Assembly (NCBI RefSeq): GCF_000327385.1
Contig: NW_008710601.1
Location: forward strand, 6,010-70,009
Direction: 5' to 3'
DNA: 64,000 bases
Source of the DNA: Lottia gigantea
Taxonomy: Eukaryota > Mollusca > Gastropoda > Lottiidae
Shown here: one piece after another, positions 47,401 to 59,400 of the stretch
How the letters are laid out: every line of letters begins with the position of its first letter
Numbering within the stretch: the stretch's first letter is position 1
The notes under the pieces: model-generated
Told to the model about the DNA's origin: nothing
Databases searched by the model: none
What the model saw: the letters and a program-made list of their open reading frames with translations, nothing else
Made by a program: the position numbers and the translations under genes

Positions 47401-50400
47401 TATTGCTTTAATTACAGGTGAACTATATGTTTCAGTTAAGTTGAAACTGTCAGAAATATTCAATGTATTTCTAGAATATAATGGATAGAGGCTTTCAGAC
47501 ACTAAGAACTGTACAATGAGGGATCTTTGATAACATCCTATTGAAAATTAATGTCCACATATTTTAATAAATTTCAGAATCAGTTATTTCATCTATAGTA
47601 AACTATTGACAAAATTTCAATAATAGCTCAATACCAGCAAAACATGTATGTCTGATTTTCTTTTAAGATTTCCAAACAAGTTCAGAAATCTTTAAAATGT
47701 GTTCATGAAAATGAATTGATGTCAAGACCAGAATCAAGTATTTTGCAGCAGGTTTGTAAAAGTATCTTACCACACTCTTGAGCTCTTTCAGAGAACATTC
47801 AGACATCTCCATCTTGTGTTCGACGACCCTCAAGGATAGTACAATATTTGGAGTAGAAACATTTTTCACAAATTTGTATCAATTTAACTCTAGGAATTGA
47901 TTTGTTTGATAAAAATTTCTATTGTGGAAGAATACTGTCGACACTGGAAGATCAGACTAATGGTTTCTATTGAAAATTTTGACATTTTGTCCGTCTGCTT
48001 CCAGCTAAAGACATATTTGTTGATCAGATGTCATTTAACCTTCTAAATATATGTAATAGTAGTCAGAGACAGAGCTGATATGTTCCTCTTTTATCCGGTT
48101 TTCATCATGTCTAATGTGTTTCAGGCTTCATAGTTACCATTAAAGTAAACAGAAGCATCTTGTGGCGCCAAAGTTTTGGCCTCATATTCCATAAAGAACA
48201 AATGAAATATACAGTTAAAGAAAGGACTATTATTTCTGCTCATTGAGGGTAAAGTTAAATAATCAAAGAGTAATAAAGTAGAAGAGAAAGTGAAGCCATA
48301 TTTTTCAAATTGAGTTTTTAGTGTTTGTGTCATGATATCGCACATGCAAGGATTGACAAAAGTAGCTTCAGCAAACATTGCGATTTTTATTGTGCCAAAA
48401 TCCTCTGACGAATGAAATTAAAACAGTGACTCTACTATCCTGGCTAAGTTTACCCCCTGGTAGACTGCAGGGCATCCCTCTTTCTCCACTGGAATCAATG
48501 TACGGGATTTTTTCTTCTTCATTCTGTATTTTTATGTGCATTAAGTGTGTTTGGTTACAAATGGCTAATTCCATTACATTTTTTCAAAATCATGGAACAA
48601 ATACATTTTTGTTGGGAATAGAACTTAACTGTTTATTACAATTAAAAAAAAAATGCTGAAAAGCATTAGAGGGGAACAGTCGACATTAAAGGGAATTGAT
48701 TTGGGTCTTGATTATGCTATAATAGTACTAAAACGCACAAAAATCGCAAAATCCCTTAAACTATACCTCAAACTAGAAATTTCACTGTCTATTCCTATAT
48801 ATGTGTTTTCTATATAGTCTTACTAAAATTCAAGTCGAATTTTTAACTTTCAAAGGTGAATAATTATGGATACACATGGATTTGAAGGCTCAAATTTCGA
48901 CGATGAGCTGTGAACACTATTACTGATTATGTAATGTTTCTGAAACTAAGGTATGATTGGTCGAACAGATAGTGAAGGTGTTCCTTTAAGAAAGGTAACA
49001 AATTCATGTAATTCTTAACTTTTCTGAAAAACTTTCACTTCATTATTAAGGAGTTGTGTAAACATTGTATCGAAATTTGGAGAAAAATCTCCTTCTCATT
49101 TCCTCAGCTATTGACAGGAAAATTGTGAAATGGAATTTAATTAAACTTAGTCAATGTTTGGTGCTAAAAGGAAAATGAAATCAATTAAAAGGTCACAACT
49201 CTATTTAGAAAAATTCTCTTGTGTAACAATATTAGTGAAGAAAAACTTCTATTGTCTAACTCAATTAGTTGAATTATATTTCAAATTGGTTGAACTTGCT
49301 TGGAGATTAATAAGATTATTACACTTTTTTGTTTCGATATTTTATCCAATATTAGAATTTTATTGGGTTTTAGCTTCTTTTTTTATTCTTTTCTAATGTC
49401 TTACTGTTATTAAAGATCGTGTACAAAATGTAGATGTGTACAAAATGTAGATGTGTACAAAATGTAGATGTGGTTCGAAATTGAAATGTAAAGGCAATTA
49501 AGTACATTTGACCCAGAATCTCATATAGAGGAAGAAGTATTTCTTAACTTAAGGTATATCTGATAGAAATAACCACCATGTTGGATTGTCAATTACTAGA
49601 CAATAAGGTGTCATCATTTTGAACCTTTCTCAAGCTTTAAAATAATCTTGATTCCAGGGACAGTGCTTTCAAATTCCAGTACACACCCTACAAAACTATG
49701 GAGCAGTCTTCACTTACCTGAAACTGGGCTTTGGTTTTCCTTTTGGAGGGAATATCTTTAATTCAAACTGTTCATGTAGTGGTATAACTAGTCTACTATT
49801 GGCTAATAATCTGGGTTCAAATGTACCAGGCATTATATCTTCTATATCTGTAAATAAATGAAATAAATACTGAGAAATGATAATCTGCTGTATGCAATGA
49901 GGTAAATTAATCTTTTGATAAATATCTTTGGTCATTACTGAAATACATCTACCTTAGAACTAAGGGTCTTTCATATAAATAAAAAAAACAACCAGAATTA
50001 AAGGAAGCATACTGGAGATTAAAATCCTCCATTTTTGCATCTGATCAGATTGATAAGGCAAGGCAAAAAAAAAAACTCTACAGTGTGCAATGGGACAAAC
50101 TTCTTTATTTTAGGTATTTTTGTCTCGGTATCTTTAACATGAAGCACACTGGTCTTCCATTAATTGCCTATTGGGACGACTACACAATGACTGACTACAC
50201 CAGTCAGACCCTCTGTCCTGCAGTGACAAAGGGAAACGGGGTTGAAAAATCTGAATCTCAAACCAAGCCTGCTACTTAAATTAAGTCAGCAAAAGTCCAC
50301 TCACTGAGCAAAGAACAAGGGCACAAAGAGAGATGCCAACAGATTGGATTTTTGACATTTACATTTTATGATCAAAAGTTGGATGTAAAACTCCATTATA

Positions 50401-53400
50401 AATAATTTCTATGAGTTCAAATAGATAAATTCAGTTGTCTGAAGATCACACAGCATGAACGTCTGAGTAACAACATGTTTCAGGTTCTGTTTCAATATTT
50501 CTTGGTTCATGTTCATAATTTTCCTTTTCTTTTATTTCTCTATCTAAGAAGTTGTATAATGGCTTCAAATAGTGTAATTTGAGAATTTAATATTGACAGT
50601 TGTAATAAGACAAGATATGTGAAGGATTTGTAGGTAACAAAAGATGTCTGGGTCATCCAGACTGACCATTGTAATTATAATTAATTAAATTACCAGAATA
50701 AAGACTTGTGAATAATTTGTCAAGTTAATATTTCAACTTAACAGACGGACACAACTTTGATATTTACAGACGTCCTCAGTTTCTATAACATAAAGACATA
50801 TATACATAGGAGTTTCTTGAACTATGTAGTGATACAAATCATATGAGATGAAGAAATGTTAAATAATAATCCAATACAAAGAAACCAAATGAATAATTTC
50901 AGTCTTATGTAGGTCTGAAGCAAAGTTGAACACCATAAATAAACACTTTATAAAGAACTTCAAGACGAATTCCCTAACATCTATACTAAACATTTGGTGA
51001 CTGCTTACAAAAGGAATAAAAATCTGAGTAATGTTCTTGTGCATGGTAGATTAGATCCCCCTTCATTAACTCCCTGAAACAATCGCTTTGCAATTTTGAA
51101 ATATTTGTATATCTTGTAAATCTCTCCAGAAGTAGGTAACTTCTTATCAACTTGATGTATTCCAATGCTGATATCCATAGTCTGTACTTTTGACCTAGGC
51201 CACTGCTTGTATAGAGAGTATCTCTTATAAAACCTTATACCATAATTGCAGAGTGCCATCAGATACTCTCATCAGCTATTACTATCAACTGCACATAATC
51301 AAATCTAAGATTTTTTGCAGAATTCCATGAAGAAATTTGACTGATCAAAACTTTGCCAAAAAAAGAAAACAAATTATAAGGAAAAAAGAAGAACAACAAT
51401 TTTTCTTGTAGTTTCCAATTTTTTTTTTTTTTTTTTGATTTTCAGGCATAGAAATATATAAATTAGAAATTAAAAAGTCTATTTCAATTATCACTGAAAT
51501 CTGTTACATCTCATTCAAACCCTAGAATCTTTGATATCAAAATAGAAATAAAATATGACTAATATACATAAAACTGTAATTTCTATGACTTATATCATGG
51601 CTGGTGTCAATGCCTCATGCTCCATAAAGGTGTGCAATGCCATGAAGTGCCTTACAATTTCAACTGATTCAAATTAACCCTCATGTGGACTGTGGACATG
51701 GTTTTCTTTATCTTTTCGACTATTTAAAATGTTCTTAGATATTATTGGTAGCTTTTGTGATCTCAGTTTTAGTGGAATTGCAAGAACTACAGAAGTTTGG
51801 AATGGAGCAAATCAGAGCTATGAGCTTTCCTGAATACTAAAATTTTAGAAAACCTCTTTACATTCCGTTTTCCCTTTAAGGCAGCAATATTTTACTGATG
51901 GAATGTGCTCTACATCTTACTCAAAACATGGCAGTTTTTACCAACCTTAAGATATGGTTGCTATCTGGTTAAAGATATGGTGCAGTCTACATGTGTATAT
52001 TATTACTAGATTGCTAACATTGATATTTTACGATCAAATACATTGAGGACCACCCATGTCAAATCTTACCAGTCTTGCTTTTTTCATCTAGTTTTTGATA
52101 GGATCAGTTGCTTTTTCTGCTTTTTGGAACCAAAGTGAATCGTTCTCAATATGCATATGATGATATATCGTGGAGCCGTGTTTATCTGGTTTCCAATAAT
52201 CCAGAAACCCTGATAGCCCCATGCTTTTGTGCGGATATGCGAGGCTATTTGTATGAAGATTGTAATATGGAATGCAAATATGTATAGTATTTCAAACTTT
52301 TAACCTCCATGTTGTTTCAATTGATGCTATATGTTTACGTAAAAAACTTTTCAAGCTATTATTACAAATGTTTTCAAACAAAAAATTTTTGACAATTTTT
52401 GACAAGATATGCTTCTAACAAAGATGTTGAGAAATCTTTTGGGTAGTTCTACCAAAAACATTGGAACTTCTTAAGTTTATTACCAGAAGTACTGTTCCAA
52501 ACAAAGCTATGATTCATCTATTGAAGGTAGCCTCTGTCATTTTTATAACAGAAGATACAGAGAAAAACCAGGAAAACATGGTAGAAACAATTCTTATGTT
52601 TCTAATTTCAGCTATTGGAAACTTTTCAAGACATGCAACAAAGAATAAAAAATATGCAGAGAAAAATGAAAGATGTCTGTGGATTTATGTCGATAATGTT
52701 AGCACCACGGCATCAAATATGTCCGAAATCTATTGGCATATCATGATTTTCTCTTATTCTTGGTGTCTGTTTTCTCATGGAATTGTTTATATATCATCTG
52801 GATTGAATAGACTAAGGTAGAATTAAATGTAACTTTCACAAACAAACACAAGACTATACTGAATCCTTTAGAGAAAACAGACAGCTCCCTGGAGTAAAAT
52901 GGCGGTAGATTCAGCCATGTTTCTAATTAGAGCACAGAACCCAGGAACACGAGTTCTGTTAGTTTTCCTGAGTCTTTAGTCCACATTTGAGTTTAATCAT
53001 TAGAACATTTTAAACAGGTGGACACAGAATAGTTTAACCAACCTCCATTTTGTTTTCAGTAGTCTCAACTTGTTCAGTATGCAGGCAATGTTGGACCAGA
53101 CGTACTTGGCCAGATGTCAATGATTATAAACCTGTGAGAGGCTTGTGCCAATACCAGTGTACTAGTGCCAAAACCTATAACATGGTTCTTTTGTTGGTCG
53201 AACTGCCGTGGCTCAGTGAGTTACATGTTTGCTCTTTAACTGAAAGTCCAGGGTTCAATCCTGTGGAGATGATACCTTCGGATTTTTCAACCCGGTTTCT
53301 CCATGTCAGTGATGCAGATAAGCAGCTAACATTGAAAAAAGTGTCTAGTCTTTTCAGAAATTGAACAAGGTCAAGCTAATGCTGCTGTGCTGGCAAAATT

Positions 53401-56400
53401 TCCCTCATTGCACCTTGCATTGCGTTGGGGCAGAAAACTCCATTCATTTCATCTCATTTTTTTTGGTGGTCCAAGAAATAATTGATTCAGGGGTTGAGAG
53501 AGGCTTGGAGAATAATAAAAATATAAGTCAGCCAAGATTTGAACCTTGTCAAAATTTTGAATGAAATTAGATAAAATTTATTATCATATGATGTTTCTAC
53601 AATAAACCAGGAAATTTATAAAAGATAACAAGATGAGTAAAAAGTCAAACCAGAGGTGTAATCTAATAAAATCATAGTTCTATTGTATGACTTGAGAGTT
53701 TGTGTAGAATACTCTTTTCAGAAACACACAAATTAATGGCTTTTTGTTTCCAAGAAAGAAAAAACTTGTTTCTGCAACACAGACAAAGTCAATTGCAAAT
53801 GAAATAGAACTTTTCTTTTCTGAAACTAATATGACAATGTCAAAACTGCTATCAAATATAAAATCCAAATCAAGCAATCAAGTAAACACTTAGAACAATC
53901 AAAATTTGATAGCAATATCAATTAAACACTGTTCTAATTACAAACCATCAATAATGTGCTGAATATTGTCAATTTGACAGATATTTTATAGGTTTCATAA
54001 CACAATACACTCTCATTCCAATACTTAATAATGATGATCTGTTAACGCTTTTAACACCTTCAAAATGACAAAATTTCTCCATTAAATCTGGCATAGTGTT
54101 AGCATAGCGTTATTATCTCACAATACAAAGGGACAATATTGACTATAAAATACACTAATAAATAGTCAAACTAATCAACTATGGTACTGTATATTGATGT
54201 TTGTTATTGATCGGTTATTATAATAAATTGGTACTATCAATTGGCAACTTATAATAACATGAAAATTGTGACTTTTGCTCTAAAGTGATATTTATGATAG
54301 TGCATGAGCTAAAGTTTCAAAATATATAATAGTTTATGCATTTTGCATGCCAAGATTCCAAATTCAATCAACCTAATTCCTGAATTGAATTTTTTTGTTT
54401 TTTCATAAATATTCAGAATATAATCTGATAAATTATATAATCTATCTCATAATGTGTTTTGGTCCATAAAAATATAAGAATCGATAATTTTCAATTGGAT
54501 AACCCCTAAACCCACAGATGAAGATCTGTCTTTAGACCGAAATTTCCTGCTCTAAAATCCAATTTCCACATTACAATTTTCTCCCAAATGAGAATTTTTA
54601 TCAACCCAAAGACCCCCAACATTTCTCTGAAGCTTATATTTCAATGCATTTAACTTAACAAAATTAACAGCAATTCCTTTTATGAAATGTAGAAATTCCA
54701 TAAATCCATTTTACATGAAAATCAAATTCAAATTTCTAAGCTCTAAAACTTGTAGTCTGATCAAATTTATTATCTAATATGGCGGAATTCAATTAAAATG
54801 TCATAATTAAATCATCAATCTAAATGGATAATAAACGAATATGACAAGTCTTTTACTGCACGTCACATCATATCTCTAGTATAATAACCTCAACATCAAT
54901 GACGTCTGAACTTCAACTTCCTAGACTCAAGAGCTTATGAAAGGGGAAGAACCCTTGATAAGCAATCACGTTATCTAATATCTCTATAGATTACCTATCA
55001 AATATAATGAGCATCAAACAAGAAGGATATTACTTGAGAAATTTGTCAATATCTAATATCTGTATGATTGACAGGTTGATTACTCTTACTAATACACTTC
55101 AATTGATTTCAAATTGTCCTATCTATCATGTCTTATTGATGCTTTTCTTATTTCCTAGAAACATGACTTAATCACTAATAGTGCTGTACCTAATCTCAGG
55201 AAATAAACATTCAAAATGTTAAGTGAATTTCGAACGAGCCAATCAAAAAATTCTTTGTACAATTTGTTTTGTAAATTTATGAACACACAACTTTGTGTAT
55301 ATGATATCAGTTTTTGCAACACCTTTTGCAGAAAAATGTTATTTTGCATTATTAAAAATCCTATTGGATGAAGTAAACAATGGTCTTATCATTGTATTGA
55401 TAAGGGGAAGTGGTTTAAATTACAAGTAAATCAAGCAAAAACAAGAGACTTGCCGATACACAAGTTTCTATTTTGATTGTCAGACCTATATCAATAAAAT
55501 CCTGTAAAACAGTTCAATTATAAAACCTAATATTAACGTGTGTTCACTATTTACTTATCTTTCAAAATTCTACCAGTTGATTGACAATGTCATTATCTAA
55601 TGTCATACAATTTTTATAGAAGAAGTCTCACTTTAATTTCTTCATCAACAATGGTTAAAAAAATGCGATGCCAAGTCATGTCTTTATGTCCATATCATGT
55701 TCGTCAATTTGATGACATCATTTTTCCAATAATTCAAAGTCAAAACGTCGTCATCGTAAATAAAGGGCTTTGGTTGCCTTCATATTGAAATTCAAGGAAA
55801 AACTCTGTAATAAAACATTGCAACTGACAGTAAATTGAATGTAAAATACACAAAAAGACGAAACGAATGTTACTCAACTGATTAAAATTGATCAGGCAGA
55901 AAATTACCATTCATTCAACGTTACTGAGTTCAAAAATATTTCACTATTCCATCAATAAATCAATAAAAACAAATTATGTATTTTCTTCTCATATGACAAA
56001 AGGTCGTATTTTTAAATTTTCTCAATGACACATTGATAAGAAAGTAATGAATATCAAGATAGAAAAATTGAGAAAAAAAATATCTGAAATGTTACAAAGG
56101 TCATTTAGTTTGTTAAAAAAATACTATTGAATCCACACTTGTTAAGAATCAGCAATTACAGAATGTCAGATCTTCAATGTCAGCAACGTTACTTTATATG
56201 AGTCAATTGTCTGCAGGACAGGCTATTTTCCCAAATTTTAGTCTTCTATTAATTTAATTGTAAGAAATACAGTCCCAGAACAATCTATATCGCTCTTCAA
56301 TTGATGTATTGAGCACTATTTTAACGTTAAAACTATTGTAGGCCTATATAGAAATTCAAATGCTAACTTGTAGAAAATGTAGAATTGCATGCAGACACAA

Positions 56401-59400
56401 ATGGAGATCAATGATTGGTTGCTTATGAAATCAGCAAACAGTTTTTCAAAGTTTTATGCAGTCTGATGTGCACATGGCTGCATCTCAAGAATTTGAGCCC
56501 AAAAAGTTGCATCAATTCCAATGATGAAAGTTAAGTATTTTTGTATCATCAAACATTGACCCTTGACAATAACATTTTTTCAATTCACTATTATGACCTA
56601 TTATGGGCCATCCTCTAGGCTGATGAAAAATGATATGAAATTTCTGATGGACCATCTTCAAGGTGGCCATTTGCATTTCAGTGGGAATATAAAATCACTG
56701 TTGATAATGAAGGACAGAAAAATCAAATGATACAGAAGTCAATTGGGTGCAATCCCAATGAGCATAGACAACAAGAGTATGATAAATCATCTTATTAGTG
56801 ATATTGAGCTCTTACTGATTGTCCCGAGCTTCAATCAAACATAGCTTTTGACCATACCCTCTGACCCAATATAGTCACATCAAAGACAACAGATGCAATC
56901 AAAGATAACTGATCAAAGATTTCATGTGGCCGGGTCTTGTGCAATTATTCAATGATTAATTAGATTGGTGAGAATATTTCCACACAGATATATCCGAGTC
57001 AAATGATTGGTTTTTATTATTAAATAAACCCTTTCATGTCGGCCCTGATTTAGACCCTTAATACCTTACACCAAAACTGTTTCACAACCCTAAATAGTCC
57101 AAGTGGTAATAAAACAGTAGAGATTTCCAACCATGGACAATACTGTCCTGAATGAAAATCAATATCAGCTCCTTACGCCATCAAGTCAGCGATAGAGAAG
57201 ACAATAGTGAGATTTTATGAGAAACATAAAGTATAATTTTGTTACGTTCTCTAAAAGGATTTCATTGACATTGAACTGATAATATTAGTCTTACAAATCA
57301 TTTTAGATTAGAAAGTAGCAATTCAATGTTTAATGTAAATTGAAAGTAGCAATCTGAAAGACAAAAGAATTTGTGTTTAAACTTTACAGATATTTCAATA
57401 CATCTTGTACAATATAACAGTCAATATGTATTTTGTAGAATCGTAAGTCTTATAAGTCTACCGGTAAGTCTTCCCAAGGACTTTGTGCCAAAATGTCCTA
57501 TTCCTTATCTTAATGGCTTCAAGAAAGTAACAAGAAGTCTGTATGAGACTATCGATATTTCAAATCATGATATTACTTTCCAGAACATGCAACCACTGTC
57601 TATTGAACAACAATCGAATGACGTCTGCTGATAAAGAGTGACACCTGGTGACCACCAAGACACAAATTTCAACAATATCATCTTACTCCAAACATTTCTT
57701 ACTTAATCTCTAACCAAATAACATCAACAATAACAATTTCTAGAGAAAACAACATTCTTGGTGAAATAAGCAATTAAAAATGTTCAAAACAATTATCTCT
57801 TGGTTTCTTTTCTCAGCCTTTCATTTCAATTTGCTGTCAGTTTGAATCCACAAAAAGGCGAAAAGAAAAGATAGCAACACATTTGAAACCTATCAATACA
57901 AGAATTCTAACAATTTTTTGTCAAATTAACAAGTTGTTTTGAAGGTTGCTGATTCCTTTACGTATGTAATTTTCCTACAATTAGCATCCTATTTCTAATC
58001 ATTGGAATAGAGAGTATAAAAAATGGGAATTTGGCGAAAGATTCAGATGTGGTGTTCCTTTTGGTTTTGTACAAAATTACATCTCATAAGATTATAACAC
58101 ATTTTTGAAGAAACAAATTGGAATTCATGATCTACATTTTATTACCTTAAGGAACTAATAAGAAAGGGAAAATTCAGGTCATGTTCAGAAAAGCAGCATT
58201 ATCCTACCTCAGAAAAATCTTAATCCTGCAGCATGTGTGATCGCGGTTTTCATTGAATCTTAAGTCCTCAGATCTGAAGCGGATTTGAAAAATCGACTGT
58301 ATTCTCACTGCTTCCCAAAGTGACAGAATGTGTTCAATATCTATTTGTGTTATATTTGAATTTTGTTAGTTTGCAAAACTATCCTACCTTATTTCACCAA
58401 AAGTTTCTGAAACTCTCAATATTATCAACATGTAATCTGAGTGTCAATAAAGCTCCTTTACCTAAGTTCCACTTAAGTCATTTAATCTGAACATAAGTTG
58501 TACTTAAGTCAGTAGATCTTTACATAAGTCGTACTTATGATATTTATACAACCTGTTAAGCAGTTGTAATTCCTGTCTGTAACAATAAAATACTGTTGGT
58601 TTAACATGACTTTATGATTCATGAAATGATTGATGGTATTGACCAATATCTATAGTCATCTGTTGATTGGTGTTTCAGTTAGATTACTTTCAGTGCAGGA
58701 GTTCAGTGCAGTGTTGAGATTAGAAAAAGGAAAGAGGGCTGATTTGTCCTTTCTACCATTCATGTCTGACTTAAATTTCACTCTGCAATAACACTCTTTA
58801 TTCAATGACAAGAATACAGACATATCCATACACCAAAGTTGTTTAGCCTAAATAAAGTCATCAATGAGGAAGACATAAAGTTCAAGAGTCATCCTGAATC
58901 ATCTTAGAAGGAAATACCATAATCCATATTGCAAGCATCTTAACAAACAAAAAGCATAATCAAAATCCAGAACCAATTAGTATGGCTGTCGACTGGCTTT
59001 CATCTTGTACATTTTGATACCACCAGAAGCAGACGCGAGCTAATTGTTTCTGCATCACATAAAAAAAGTACAGACAAAACCTTTTTTACATACTTTATAA
59101 ACTTTTTTTCAAGTCGCTGCTCCATCATGGCTGTCAGTGAGTAAAGAAACCTTGTTCAAATGTTTTGCAGATCTGTTGAGAAACTGACAAAATGTAGACC
59201 GATTTGGCACAATCCATTGCATGAATGTCAAGTCTAAAACTAAATAGGCAATAGAAGAAGAGAAAGGCAGACTTTTGCAATTAACTTTCAACATTTTCAA
59301 GAAACGGTCTGCCAATTACATTTCTGCAATCATATGATAAGTGGGAACATGAAACAATTCAGGCAGATGATATTGACCAAATATAGGAACCATTATCTTC

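Noticed and set aside
52461-52820. 119-codon plus-strand open frame
   Set aside because: No splice signals, no domain, and the composition is that of AT-rich intron.
53203-53275. Possible tRNA gene
   Set aside because: A and B boxes are present, but stems and anticodon loop do not form a tRNA, and a SINE body follows.
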